Source: Rhyacophila brunnea (lineage: Eukaryota; Arthropoda; Insecta; Trichoptera; Rhyacophilidae). From it: a DNA stretch of 64,000 bases. The stretch's first letter is position 1; each line of letters begins with the position of its first letter. The notes beneath the pieces are model-generated. The model made no database searches and had not been told where the DNA came from. It saw only the letters and a program-made list of their open reading frames with translations. Location of the stretch: the NCBI GenBank assembly GCA_022495005.1, contig JAGYXB010000445.1, forward strand, positions 62,001 to 126,000, written 5' to 3'. Below, piece after piece: positions 35,085 to 47,728 of this stretch. The position numbers and the translations under genes were made by a program.

Positions 35085-35515
35085 AACATTAGTGTATATG
35101 GTATCGAGTCATGGACCCTGAAGGTAAAGGAGCAAAAGACAATTGATGCCTTCGAGTATTGTTAGCGCCGAATGTTTCGTTTTTCTTGGACAGAGCACGG
35201 AATGAACTATTCAATCATCCAGAGATTGCAGATAAAGGAACGGCTCTCAAAAATATGTATTTAGGTATATTTTTCGGGGCGGACCGGATAACCTGGAGAG
35301 ACTGGTGGTTTTGGATAGCCTCCAGGGAAAATGATCCAGATGAAGAACGTCGGCGCACTGGAGCGACCAAGTCAAGGAGCTGACTGGGACACCATTCATT
35401 CTGTCCTGAGAGAAGCGGAAAATCAAGAGGGATAGAAAGTCTTGGTCGCTCAAAGAATAACACAATTCAAAGGTGGTCATGATCATCAGCTATGAGGGTA
35501 CGACCAAGAAGAAGA
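35085..35515 (+). pseudogene. RTE-like endonuclease-reverse transcriptase C-terminal fragment
   Basis: Successive frames give 'SVYGIESWTLKVKEQKTIDA', 'RMFRFSWTEHGMN', 'GETGGF', 'LERPSQG' and 'VLREAENQEG', followed by a purine-rich GACCAAGAAGAAGA tail. This is the C-terminal end of the insect RTE-type 'craniofacial development protein 2-like' endonuclease-reverse transcriptases, which normally read SxTxxxxxxKRLxAFExWxxRRxLxISWT. Internal stops and frameshifts break it. It is 5'-truncated, as is common for RTE copies. Confidence 0.75.
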
Positions 35516-38500
35516 CAATTAGTAACACATACATATATCACGAAAAATTCCTCTTAGAAGTCAATCTAAGTAATTATAAGTATTTGGAAATATTGCAAAG
35601 GTAAATTTCTGTGTTTATAAATTAGTAGTGAAAGCAATGTAAACGACTTTTGTTTATATTTTAAATTTTATAAAGTACCAAAAACCCGACAGATATTGGT
35701 AAATATATGTAATAAACACATTAAAATATAATTATTCATGACAATTTTACAAATTATCAATGTTTCACATCATATAATATTCGACATTGACTAGAGTTAC
35801 TACATTATATAATAATTAGCTCTGAGATTAAGTATTATGTTAACAAAAGACGTATCGAATTTAATATTGGATATTATGATATTATGTAGCAGTGGCGTAG
35901 GGTGCACAAATGTTTTGTACACAAAGCTTCACAATACATTATCAATATTGCTAAGTAATATTCATAATCTGATGATAATTTTCAGTTGAGTAACTTTAAT
36001 TCTTGTAATAGTTCTATTTTATTCATATTGCAATGCGTACATATTTTTAGAATAAATTATAGCTAACATGTTATAAAACCACGCTCTATACTATTTCATC
36101 AAGTGGTTATCAAAATTCAATTGCTAATTAAGAAAATGAACTTATTAAGTAGAATATAGTAGGTAGTATTTTTTACAATAGTATCTCTACCAGTAAAAGT
36201 CACCGCAATCCACTGATATATGTATATATGTATGACAAATATATAATATATATTTACTTACTTCATGGTTAAATACAATGCATTTGATTCGTAAAGTAAA
36301 TATGTATTTCAAATATTATTACCATTTGTGTATTAGTAATATTAAGTTAATATCAAAATTACAAATTATCTATTACTTGTACTAATATTGATCGCCTTTT
36401 CCGCCTGGTTTTGCCTTTCTGTTGAAGTTATCCCTTTCCTCAAAAGTTCATCACTAAAAAATGAAAGTCTTCAACTTTTAATTATGTATAAAGATAAAAA
36501 AATTCTAAGTATGATATCGGAATTTAAAAAAAGAATAATCGATATAGAACTTCAGAAAAACTTTTAAATATGAATCTCAGATAAAGAGAAAGCAGATAAG
36601 TTATAATGAGTATTCAGTGTTCATGAGTATTATTTTGCAGAAAGATTTTATAATAGACAGAATGTAAGATAAAATTTATAATTGTATTCGTACCTACCTG
36701 AAATTCAATAATAACTATGGAAAGCTTAATTTATCAAGGAGGATGATCTCAGGTGAGAAATCAAAGAGGATACGGGTAGATTATTCAAATTTGCGACAAA
36801 ACGTAAATTTCACCACAATTTAGATGATCATTCATTTTCAACAATCTTCTTGATAATACACAAGGAAATGTTAATATTACCTACATAATAATTATATAAG
36901 TAATATTCTGTGTATTTATAATTCATAGATTTTTAGCTATCAGAGTAGTAATTTGAAACTTTCGTATATGTGATAGTGCTTTTAATTAATACATTATACT
37001 CGTACATTCATCTTGATTTATTGAAAACAATACGTGTAAATGTGTAGGAAAGAGAAACAGAGAATAAGTTTTAAAAGGGATAAGGTGAGGGAAAACATAA
37101 ATTTAAATACAAATTCTAAATAGACATGCAAATGAATAAATCATTTATTTTAATTGGGTCATGAAGAAAAATAAATGATGATATTATACTCTCATAATAA
37201 TTTTAAATAATATGCGTACAGTTTAGTAGAATTTCAAATATATAGAAAGCATTAAATGACATTACAATTCACTTGTGATAGATTTATGGAATTAAAAAGT
37301 ATTGTATCGAATAGGAAATACGACTTTGAAAATGATATATCTATGAAAATGACGATATTTATAAAAGAGTATGCTCGATTCAAATTGAATAGCTTGAAAA
37401 TAATTTTAATTATTTGCAAAGACTAAAAAGTTCCGTGTTATATAAATACTAGAAAACTTAATATAGTTTTGTAGTATTGACATTATTCCGAGGTACTATA
37501 GTTTTAAACTATAGTACCTTGGTCATATTATCAAAGGAAAACGGATGGTATTGTAGCTCTAAAGAGCATGACAAAACAATGATGGTTGTAGACCTTTGAT
37601 AGAGGGTAACACAGAAAGTAGAATAATACACACTTTTTTTACGTGTTTTCTTATAACTCTAAGTTAAATATAAATTTTATTTTTCAAGACTGTTACATTG
37701 TTCTGTGGTACGGCGAGGCGATCATTCCAAATAGTGAGTCCATTAACATAGCACATAAGTGGTGCCGCGGGATCAAGCATGCATTTTAAATGAAGCTCCG
37801 TCATCCTTGCAGAGGACAATATCTTTTGTTTCACAAGTTTGATCCCATTAAAACCCGCCAGTCGCGGGGGCGTGCTCGGTGAATAAAATAAATGGGTTCG
37901 CCTTGTTGATTCAACATTTTAACGAGTGTTAAATTTATCAGATTTGAATCATTTTAAACAGGTTTTTTATTCTTCTTCTATTGGTGCCAAATAGTAGTCA
38001 ATTTTGCAATCTTGGGATTAGAAATTAAACTACCCAGTTATTCTCCAGTGTCTAGCCGCTAGCGTATCACGAGAGGAAGTATCTGAAGTGAGGCGTCTGC
38101 AGTTTTTACCCCTGGAAATATCTTTGAAGCAGTTACATTGATAACAAAATTTTAACATTTATGCAAAGAGTATATTGCATAAAATCTATAAAAATTAAAT
38201 TAAATTAAAATAAAATTATCAAGCACTAAGTAAAAAGAAAATTTTGATATAGGTATCTTGACAGCGTGGTAGCTAATTGCTATTAAAAAATACACATCGA
38301 AAATTTCTGCAATAAAAAAATCGCTTGAGGTGCTATTTTATTTCAACAATAATAACATTTTGAATTATGTAATTCTGCAATACAATTCGATGTGATATAA
38401 TTAAATGATACTTCATGTCTCCAATTTTATTTTATAATTAATTATGTTTAGTGTATTTTCCGACTTTAAAGAAATAGTTTTTTTTATCCAATATGGCGAC

Positions 38501-39769
38501 ATATTACTTTGCTACCACTGAATGGGATCGCGTTCAATGCAACATAATATTATTATGATTCAGAGTGTCGACAACTCAATATTTTAAGCAGGATAATTTA
38601 AAAATACAAAAAAATGCTCAAATTACCCTAAATTTAACCCCGCGGAACCCATTTGGGAAGCGTTTCTATAGAGCACCAGACTACTCTTAAGCTTAGCTAT
38701 AGCTAGGGGGGCTGATAAAGATCCTGGCCGGGGGCCCACTTCAAGTTTTGGGGGCCATACTTGGCAATATCTATTAAATGTAACATTATAACTTCTACTT
38801 ACTTTCGTGGTACCGCATAGGATCAGGCGAGATTTCAATATAGGAGTTTGGTATAATCGAAGTTCCTTCGTGGTAACGAAGTTAACTTATATGTAGCAAT
38901 TAGTTCATATTTAAAATGATTTTTATTCAAGAGCATCCCTACAAATAAAAGTCACTGTATGATACTAATTAAAATGGTATTATTTATTCTTATTTAGATA
39001 CAATGACTTTTATGGTTTATAATATTAAATATTCTGTATAAAAACATTAAAAAATTGTATGTAGCCAGGTCTCTTAGGTAAAATAATATGTACCTACTTT
39101 TTGGGAATAATAATATAAAAACTCATTTAAGTACATCACTTCGAGCATAATAAAGTTTGCGACGAGAGATAAAATATAGTGACGTTTCAAAATGTTTGAT
39201 AACTCTTGCGTAGTGTATGTAAATTTGAAATAACTTAAATGAAACCTCAAGAGAGTTTTAAAGTTCGCTATAAACATTCTAACTCTTGCATTTTCAATGC
39301 AATTCCCTTGTCCATCATATAAATTGGCAACACCGCGATGTTTCGAGAGACTACGAGCTAACTCAGTGAAAGTGTAGAATGTTTAAGTATAAATCCTTAA
39401 ATGTGTAATATTTTTTAACTTTGTTTGAAACCTACATTGGTACATATTGCATCCATAACAAGGTATATTTAAAATTTAAAAAATTACTACTCTCTTATAT
39501 AATAAGTAATAAGATATTTGTTAGCAGTAAAATACCGTCACCATGATGAAAATTGACATTTAATAATATTAGATTTATTTGTAGTAGGGGCACGTATTGA
39601 AATGGTCACTCTTTATAAAATCATAATTATAATTTAAAAAAAAAATGATTTATACATATATATATTATATAACACCAATCATAATTTGTTGACGTTATAA
39701 TAATAGATATACCTATATAGTTATATAAAATACATTGTTTTTCGACCTTGTCCGATTCTAATAAGATCA
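35516..39769. other. Intronic stretch with no recognised gene
   Basis: Mostly AT-rich DNA. Includes a perfect small palindrome at 37488-37522. A GC-richer block at about 37690-37870 has no open frame. A CTTCTTCTATTGGTGCC segment at about 37975-38100 may be a reversed retroelement tail. GGGGGCC-rich sequence at 38700-38760 resembles a transposon end without a partner. Confidence 0.35.
37488..37522. repeat. Short near-perfect palindrome
   Basis: CCGAGGTACTATAGTTT is mirrored by AAACTATAGTACCTTGG with a single G-T mismatch and no real loop. It would extrude as a cruciform or form a 17-bp stem in RNA. Confidence 0.6.
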
Positions 39770-39960
39770 TAATATGGGCCTCCACAGCGTAGAGGTTTGT
39801 ATTAACAGGAAATGGATGTCAGCCACTTGCTCAACCTATTAGGTACATGCTCTGACTCATACACAAATTGAAAAACAATATGTGTACTTGCCAGACCCAG
39901 GATTTGAACCTGAACGACGCTATAGTCCGACGCTTAAGCCGCGTGGCCATCGTGGGTGTT
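39770..39960 (-). repeat. tRNA-derived SINE, family 1, with A and B boxes
   Basis: On the minus strand an A-box-like TGGCCACGCGGCTTAAGCG is followed by a B box GGTTCAAATCC (39900-39910) and the family tail 'GGTCTGGCAAGTACACAT', 'GGTTGAGCAAGTGGCTGACA'. It is the most complete copy; 3340-3535 shares B box and tail. The head resembles a tRNA gene but does not form a clean functional tRNA. Confidence 0.75.
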
Positions 39961-41506
39961 GAATATAAAATATTACACGTGTTTTATGTTTTGGAGGTTA
40001 ATACTTTTATAATTTGTGGTAGGTATATGAGTGATCATGTATATTCTGTATACAAATTATATGTATAGTGTGAGTCGATATATTTTTTAAACATAATTAC
40101 TTATCGGATACACTTTAGTCATTTAGTGGCTATATTATTATGAAAGGACAGCAGTCTCAGTGATGAAAGGGTCATACGAATACGAAAGATATTTCAACAA
40201 TATTTTAAAATTATATCCTTGACAGAAATCATGTTTTTTTTTACCAAAGAGTATATAATCTTCTAACATGGGCCTCGGCAACCAAAAATTTGCCATGTTA
40301 GTTGATGTGTATAATATACATATCTATTTTACCACAATGAATATCGGTTTTCACTGATAGTGTCGGAAGATATCTATGAAATGTTCAGTCGTAACGGTTA
40401 GACCTATCGATTACATTATGAGCTCGATATATTTCAATGGCTTCTTTCAACAGGCATGAAAAATATCTTTTGTTCTGACCTAGTATTTGTATCATAGTCA
40501 AAGGTAGCATCTATATCCATTTCGGGCTCTTTCAATCAATAGATAATTTCTAATCAATCTAAATTGTGTATTATTAGACAATTTTATTTATTCACAAGTT
40601 TCTTCTTTTATTCAACAAATAATTCACTAATATTTTTAGAGAAAAGGCGACGCCCGGTGTCAATATAAATAATGTTACCATCTAAAATATGTGAACTTTT
40701 TTTTATAAAAATACGTTATTTTGAATTATAAAAATGTTACTTTACTCTTTGAACAATACAGCGTACCTAATATTGTAATGCATATAGTATGTAATCGTGA
40801 GCTTTCTTATCGGTCCTAAGTAAGATTTATGATTTCGTTCGCGTGAAGCTAAGCTTTTGTGGGAAAACTTTCGAAAAGAAATAAGCAAGCATTAACTCTT
40901 TCAAGGCCACTCAAAATAAACTATAAAACAATTTCAGTGAACTTGTCTCGGCGTGAAACAAAAAAGGCTTATATTTATTGGGAGCACTCTTCAATCGCTA
41001 AACTTACCTTGCAAGGCGTGCTTTTGTAAATATCAGTCGGTTATTTATTTAAGGGTTTAAATAAAATAGTTCTTGGTTAATGAATAATGAACAAGTTAAA
41101 ACGTTCAAGTTTATATTGTTGAGGGTAAGAAATTATTTGTTTTACGACAAGTGGCGAATTATTTCGGAAGACTTGATACGCGCCCTGTCCCGATAAAGTT
41201 TATTTCAGTTTTAGTTTAGTTTTATTAAGTATATTTTAGTTGAAATATCTTAAATTTTCTATTAAGCTAAAGTATAGCAACATATTATATTAGTTGCAAA
41301 CAATAAATACAATATAATCTTCAATAAATTCAGATGTTTTAATTTAAAAAAAAGCACAATATTATAATCCATAATCTAAATAATTAAGTAAAAATTATTG
41401 TGAATTCTTTCAATCACTTAGAAGGACAATATGAATTTAATTGTTTATTTAACACAGTCACATTAAAATTTCATTTATTTATTTAAGAAAAAAAAATATT
41501 AGATTT
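39961..41506. other. Intronic stretch with no recognised gene
   Basis: Unassigned. The block at about 40850-41190 looks single-copy and is less AT-rich, with no coding frame. Confidence 0.3.
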
Positions 41507-41670
41507 ACGGGCGGCCCTCGTTGTGCAGTTCGTAAGGCACTGACGTTCCCTCTGGGAGCTCCGGGTTCGATGTCGGTGAGGACACAATATATTTATGTGA
41601 TTTTCTCATCGCCTGGGTATTTATGATTGTTCAAAATTACTTATAAACCACTTTGTACGAAAGAGCCAGG
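41507..41670 (+). repeat. tRNA-derived SINE, family 2
   Basis: CTCGTTGTGCAGTTCGTAAG (A-box region) and GGGTTCGATGTC (B box, 41563-41574) are followed by 'ATTTATGTGATTTTCTCATC' and GCCTGGGTATTT. The same order is found reversed at 53030-53165. Confidence 0.7.
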
Positions 41671-41865
41671 GCATAGTTTATAATAAATAATAAAAAACGT
41701 TAGATATACAGTATAATATATATTACCCACATGAGAGAGAAGAAGAAAAAATAAAAAAACTATTTTAAAGAGTAAAATAAAATTTGAAAAACAAAATATA
41801 CAGCACATTTTTGAAAATGTATATGTCTTTGGGGAGCGCATTGATTAGTCTTGCACCCCTCGCTA
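41671..41865 (+). repeat. Dispersed repeat R2, copy 2
   Basis: Second copy of the unit at 17800-17980, sharing 'GAGAGAGAA', 'AAACAAAATA' and 'TTTGGGGAGCGCATTGA'. It directly follows a family 2 SINE and may be the 3' part of the same composite repeat. Confidence 0.5.
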
Positions 41866-43329
41866 ATGATACCTGATAGGCTTGATATGAGGAAACAATT
41901 TTGACTCATACTAAGTCATGACTGCAACCAGGTAATGAGAAATAATTCCTCTAAATGAGAGTGTTTACATATGTACAGTGCTAGTACCCAGTAAGAATAT
42001 ACCAACAATCAACATTCGTACTTTTACAAATATTTTCATTAGGTAATATAAAAGTTATTATTCAAAGTTCTCTATTTGAAATTGTATACTTTTCATATCA
42101 ATCTACCATGTAAAATAGGTGGCTTGTCAGGATATTGAGGCAGACCAATTAAACAACAGTATCAATCACACTTAGTAGACTTTGGTATCGTTTTCAAAAG
42201 ATCCCTTTCGGCTATTGACATGTAGTTATACTAACCCAAAATTAATTATTTAGGGCGCCACCCAAGTTGTTTCAATACTTGAGATAAAATATTACATCTA
42301 CACCATTATGATCAGCAAATAAAAGAAAATGGATATTTTCAAACACTGTTTGAGGCGTCTTATTCCAAAAAGCAATAAGTCTACATTTAGTCAAAATCGA
42401 GAAAAAATACGCACGTATTCTTTGTATAATTTTACACAATATGTATTGATCTATAAATTCCAAAACGCGACGTAACCCTACGAAAAAAAATATTTTAAGT
42501 CTCGATTTATTACAAAAAGCGCCAAGTCCGTGTTTCATAATTATTATTTAAAGCTTGGTTGATTTCGCGCGTGTTGAAGTCAACCAATAAGGGAACGTTC
42601 AATATTGAAAAGGGCGTCTCCCATGCTGTACCATCTGGTAAACTCATGACAGTGCCACAGAAATATGTGCCTTATGCGGAATAAATTAAAAAGTGAGGTA
42701 CAAGTAGCGCTACGTCCAATTTTATGTTGCCTATATTTATTACATTTAAGAGTTTATTGGCTGAAATTAATTGCCATTTGGTTCTAATTCCGACGTAGAA
42801 TATAACAGAAAAAATAATCTTACGTTAAAACGAATAATTGGAGCTCTAAACATAAAAACGTTGTTTCCCGAAAATATTGAATTATGGACTTGTTGCTTTT
42901 TGTAATTAGACACCTCATTTATTGAATAATACACTTTCTGAAGTAACATATCTGACATTTTGGACATGATGCAAGTTTCTATACATGAGTACAGATTTTC
43001 ACATGTTTATTTAGATTTACGTGTGCAGAATAAATTAGTTATATTTAATTTGTCGCCACAAGAAATTATTCTTCCGTACGAACGTACTTTATAATAGTAC
43101 ATTCTGTGCTACGGTAACCATTTTGAAAAATAGCGGACACTTTCCAGTTTTAAGCTATATCTCATAAACGGCCAAACTATTAGAAAATATTTCAAATAAA
43201 ACTTAAAGACAATTAAAAAATACACAATTGACAATAATTTAAACTAATTGATGATACGAAATGCTACCTTTAATATTAGGGATTGGTAAAGCAATACAAA
43301 TAATAGAAACATCTCTTTCTATTTATATT
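41866..43329. other. Intronic stretch with no recognised gene
   Basis: No supported feature. Minus-strand ORFs of 66-88 codons are treated as chance. Confidence 0.3.
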
Positions 43330-43520
43330 CGTGGCGTAACAACCCAACGTAGACCTTGGCCTCCTCAAGTCAACTTACCCAGTTCTGTCTATCATCCGCA
43401 ATTCTCCACCAATTCGGAATTCTAATCGCTGGTGTATCTTGGATCATGCCATCCAAACACCGCAAATCTATCAACACTCCTCCGCCCAAATCAATAACCA
43501 GCCGTAGAAAAAAATCGATG
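43330..43520. repeat. Probable insect dispersed repeat fragment
   Basis: CGTGGCGTAACAACCCAACG followed by GACCTTGGCCTCCTCAAG resembles a dispersed repeat seen in many insect genomes, probably derived from a retroelement. Identification is from memory of the motif and is tentative. Confidence 0.35.
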
Positions 43521-45313
43521 ATTTGGATTATAATATCTTTTAATATGTCTGTTATAATATAATATTGAAAAAAAAGCTTATAAACAACATACTATTATTA
43601 ATATCAAGTTTTACTGGGTTAATCATCCCCGAAATATTTCTTCTATTTTTACCGTTTCGCAATTGTTAAAAGTTTACGGAACACAGAACTAGATTACTTA
43701 TTATTATTTATATTCAATACAGTAACTGCAAAATTGCTCACTAAGTTAAAGCAATTTTTGAAGATATTATGTATCTCAGTTGCATATATTATTATATCAA
43801 AATAACATGTGAGAAAAATGAAAAACATTTTCACGGTGTGAAAGTAGACCTCATTCTATCCATTACGTAAAATTCTAACATAAACAGTGATACGGAAAAG
43901 AAAATCCTGAAGTACAAAACGATTCCATAAAATGCTTTCCAAGGCTGCAACTATGTAGAAGCCTTAATTGAGCTTAAATAGACCAACGACAATAAAAGAA
44001 AAGGGTTTTTCCGTTTTTTTTCTCTTTTTTTCGTTTACCTCAAGGGACAGGTCGCTTTGACGAAGTTCATCTCCGTAAATTTACTTTCGGTTACAGGGCA
44101 TGTCCTCGAGCCCACAAAACTAAGTTAAACACATTACAGGTAATTTATTGTTAGTTAGTTAGTATACAAGTACGAAAACAGTTAAAAAATATTAAATCAT
44201 ACAAAAAAAACTTTTCATAGCGGCAATGATAAACATAAAAATACACCTATTATAAACATAAAATGTTTTTTTATTCAACAAATAATTGACAAGATTTGAG
44301 AGCGTAACATGTTTTATTGAACATACAGAATTTGAATATATTATCTAGAATACCTACTAGAAAAAAATCTTTGTTTAATAAAATAATGTTACGTTCTGAA
44401 ATTAATATGAAAAATAGTTGATTAACATATTAACACGTGTAAGTAAGTTATAACTACAATTTAGAAAGATCCTGATGCCGGTTAGTATTTAAAGTAATTG
44501 ATATCTTAAATTGCCAATAGCCAAAAATGGACAAAATGTATTAAAAAATTTTATTCGGTATGATGCACGTCGATCAATTGGTAAATCACTTTGGCGTCAT
44601 TCCTATGGGTATGAGTTCGTATCTCGATAGGCATCATATATTTTTTTAAAGATTTTTTTTAGTAGGTACCTAATACATGTATATTAGAAAAAATCTTGGA
44701 ACAGTTCAGAGAGACCAAGTGGGATTAAAATATACACCTGTGGCTTGCCTGGTTAATACTTTACTAATTTAGCTACTGACTCAATTTTAATATAGAGTGA
44801 ACATTAAAAAAAAATGTAAACAATATTTTTCAATTTCAATAAAAAAGTATGTGGTAACGCCCTAAGTTTTAAAACAATTAAAATAACGGCAACCTAACTC
44901 ACTATCACGTAAGTGGAGTATATCAATATTTGATGCATTTTGATGCAATACATAATTATTTCCATACCAATTGACATTACCAATGGCTGGTTAGTTCTGC
45001 CCATTGAGAAAAAACAACGAATGATCCGATGCCTATATTATTGCTAACAGCGTTTCTACTGTCATACGCGTGAATAAATAATCACTACACTTTTACACAG
45101 TAAACTTGTGATAATATGTTATATGTTATGAAATTAAATCAAAAAGATATGTTTTATTTCTAGACATATAGACGTCATAATTTATAGTTTTCTAGTCTCC
45201 ATGTATACACCATTCGAATGATTGAATAAAATTGTAAATAAAGCTATTCGAATTACTTTAATGATATAACGTGCAGTATGAAACTTATGAAATATATTTA
45301 TTTTGTTTACTAG
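43521..45313. other. Last part of the large intron
   Basis: AT-rich, with a possible tRNA-like B box (GAGTTCGTATCTC, about 44612-44624) but no repeat partner. The block 43850-44110 is more complex in composition. It ends in a pyrimidine-rich tract and ACTAG acceptor at 45313. Confidence 0.35.
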
Positions 45314-45533
45314 GTGCTATACACCATTGCAAATACTGTGGGAGCCCCCGCACCTGGTGGTCAATTCGCCCATTACAAAGAGGACCTACACCTGTATGCA
45401 CAGAGAGCCTTCGACATGGCACCCGAGAGGCACTACCGCTTGCTGCATGTGGCAGGAGAGGAGAAGCCCCCCATCGTCGTCCTGTCTGTTGCCGTCATCG
45501 AGGCGGATGGGTTAGAAGCCAAGGATGCTAATG
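45314..45533 (+). CDS. Munc13-4/BAIAP3 (Unc13-4) family protein, exon B
   Basis: Continues the protein from exon A in phase 0: 73 codons plus one base. It starts 'VLYTIANTVGAP', continues 'HYKEDLHLYAQRAF' and 'PERHYRLLHV', then enters the first C2 domain with 'EKPPIVVLSVAVIEADGLEA' and 'KDANG'. In human UNC13D the corresponding stretch runs from ALYT through the EKP block to the start of the first C2 domain. The exon ends AATG|GTGAGT, a strong donor in phase 1 that splits the Gly codon; the family continues FSDPYC. C2A in this family binds Ca2+ and membrane lipid. Codon use is GC-rich against AT-rich introns. Overlapping plus-strand ORFs in other frames are shadows. Confidence 0.92.
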
Positions 45534-45801
45534 GTGAGTTACACTTCTAATACAACTTTTTCTTAGGTTATAATAACTACCAGTTATTTTTTATTTAAAT
45601 CGCAGGACTAATCTGTTAATTGGTATGGCAATTGGACAGAGTAGGAAGAGGAAAAGCAAGAGAAAAATGCTATTGCAGATATGAAAATAGAACAGAACCA
45701 AGCTGGAACCCGTGACTCTGAATCTTGAGAACTCCTAGACGAAACCTCGTAAAATAAGATTCTAAGTGGTTCAATTAGTACATATATCTCAAAAATTAAA
45801 C
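45534..45801. other. Start of the next intron
   Basis: Begins GTGAGT. No further exon of the gene, in particular none encoding the FSDPYC continuation of C2A, was recognised in the rest of the window. Confidence 0.6.
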
Positions 45802-46050
45802 ATCTTCTTCTTCTTTTGGTACCGTTCTCTATGAAACGACTGCGTTGGCAACTAACTTGCAGTTCACCTCCTTTTGTCTTAAAACGTCCTCGTTGGTAAC
45901 GTGTCCAGCCCAGGATATCTTCATGATACGCCGATTCAGCCAGATCTTAAAAATCTTCAGACTTTCAGTCGTCCATTCTTTTAACGTCCAGGCTTCGACT
46001 CAAGTTGACGTCGACCAGTACGGGGATCTCGATTAGAGAAGAGATCTTAT
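45802..46050 (-). pseudogene. RTE-like reverse transcriptase C-terminal fragment
   Basis: The minus strand reads without interruption 'VEAWTLKEWTTESLKIFKIW', 'LNRRIMKISWAGHVTNEDVL' and 'RQKEVNCKLV', then a stop and an AAGAAGAAG tail at 45803-45814. This is the conserved C-terminus of insect endonuclease-reverse transcriptases (W.LK..L..F..W..RR..KISW..HVTN..VL). Only the last 60-odd residues remain, so it is a 5'-truncated insertion in reverse orientation to the host gene. Confidence 0.75.
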
Positions 46051-46914
46051 GTTTTTAAAGGGCTTTTTGCCATATGATCTCCTATATATTATTATCTTAC
46101 AGCTTTGCCCGTTTTTGCGAGCGATTGTGTGCCTTATTCGTCATGTCTAATAGGTTTAAATGAAAAATCAGCTCTCGGATCGTGAAATATCGGTAAACCA
46201 TAGTTGACAGCCGTTTGACGAAATTCCACCCGAAGTCGGTGATTTTTATTCATTTCCCGATACATTTTCCAGCGACGCCACTTTATTGACAACTGATTAT
46301 GTCAGGAATTTATTTTTTCACAATGTTTGCAACACTCAAACCGACTAACCAAAGATGGCCGCTTTAAATTTAAAATGCGTCTTAACCGATATATGCAATC
46401 AATTTTCACAAACTAATCATAATAAGATTAACAGATAAACATATTAGAACTGATTTATTTAAATTTTTATGAATTAAGTTCTTTGTTTAAGTTAAGTTTC
46501 TACACCTCTGACGGAAAGGAAGTCTTTTGACACTGCGCGTATTTATCACGCTATGTATACTAAATTACGGTATTTTAATTGACTCACCACATGTTTACTT
46601 ATCAGATGCATTCGAGTAACTACAATTTGAAGTGAGCACAATTTTTTAAAACTTAACACAGTCACAAAAAAATCACTTTTCAAAACTAGGTACCATCCGT
46701 CATTTGTTGTTCATGTAAAAAACGACAGGTGATATTATTTACGTCTCACAATGATTTAAAAATGCACAACACTATATAATAACTCACATTTATAACAAGT
46801 ACCCGTAGATAACTATAATTATTCAAATAAACAATAACATTTATACGAATTCCGATTAAAACTGATCATTTCATTGAAACACGGGCGCACGAAATATCGG
46901 CGTTTTAACATAAC
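46051..46914. other. Intronic stretch with no recognised gene
   Basis: Single-copy-looking and CpG-containing around 46080-46380, without a coding frame. Confidence 0.3.
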
Positions 46915-47051
46915 CAAGGAATAATATTTCCAAATTTAATGTCACTTTTTTTTTTGTACGGCTGTTGAATGAATTTTTTTTTGAACCAATCAAACTTATA
47001 TACATTTAATTAGCTCATTATATAACCCAAAAATATTTAAAAGGTATCAAC
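46915..47051 (+). repeat. Direct repeat flanking the nested element cluster, left copy
   Basis: About 135 bp, repeated with moderate divergence at 48108-48245. It includes 'AATAATATTT', 'GGCTGTTGAATGA', 'AAACTTATATACATT' and 'AATATTTAAAAGGTAT'. The two copies enclose three CAGTGTTGCC-type elements. Confidence 0.75.
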
Positions 47052-47306
47052 CAGTGTTGCCAACTAAAATTTTATAAGTTCAGTAGATTTTTTGATTTTT
47101 TCTTCAAAATATCAGTAGATTGACAAAAATGTATAAAATTCAACGATTGTGTTTGGTAAAAGCGTGCATATTGACACAATCTTACAAGTGTCTTTTAAAA
47201 ATCATGTAAAAAGTGACTTTTGTTCATCACAAATATCATAACTTCTTCTTTTCCTGACAAAAATTTCAGTAGAGCTAATGAAATTCCAGTAGATATGGCA
47301 ACACTG
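47052..47306. mobile_element. CAGTGTTGCC-ended foldback element, copy M1
   Basis: The left end is CAGTGTTGCCAACTAAAATT and the reverse complement of the right end is CAGTGTTGCCATATCTACTG. Length 255 bp; interior rich in CAGTAGAT-like motifs. The terminus resembles hAT-type MITEs. Flanking ATCAAC also follows other members of the cluster. Confidence 0.7.
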
Positions 47307-47324
47307 ACTATGCGATCAACCCAG

Positions 47325-47702
47325 CAGTGTTGCCAATATACTGAATTTTTGATTTTTTTTTCGAAATTCAAGAAATCTACTGATATATGTGTTTCTCCAT
47401 AATTGTAAATTAACTGATGATTCTTTTAATAATAAACTTGAAATGATTTACGCATGACCTTTTTTGATGTTATACACTTCTAAATTTACATAAAAAGCAT
47501 TGTAACTCTACCCAAGAGCGCCATTTTACCCATTAATATCATCATTGTTTACAGTAAATTAATATTATTAGTTATTGTTATTCTTATTAGTTTTAAATCA
47601 TATCTAATAAACCACATTTTCAAAATCTACTGATATTTTATAAAATCTACTGAATTTTTTGTAAAAATCTACGAAATTTAAAATTTTGAATTGGCAACAC
47701 TG
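47325..47702 (+). mobile_element. CAGTGTTGCC-ended element, copy L of an inverted pair
   Basis: 378 bp with CAGTGTTGCC at the left end and GGCAACACTG at the right. Inner marker sequences 'GTGTTTCTCCATAATTGTAA' and 'CCCAAGAGCGCCATTTTACC' recur in reverse complement in copy R. Subterminal TCTACTGAT motifs face inward at both ends. Confidence 0.8.
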
Positions 47703-47728
47703 GGTTGCACTGACTATGCGATCAACCC

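Larger units (their letters stand above)
18322..45313 (+). other. 26,992-bp phase-0 intron between exons A and B
   Basis: Bounded by GTTAGC and by a pyrimidine stretch ending ACTAG. It holds most of the mobile elements in the window. No additional exon of the host gene is needed: the A-B junction gives 'EALYVEVLYTI', the same spacing as UNC13D family members. Confidence 0.8.

Noticed and set aside
45845..46036. Plus-strand ORF in this interval as a gene
   Set aside because: Shadow of the minus-strand reverse transcriptase fragment, which has clear family motifs.
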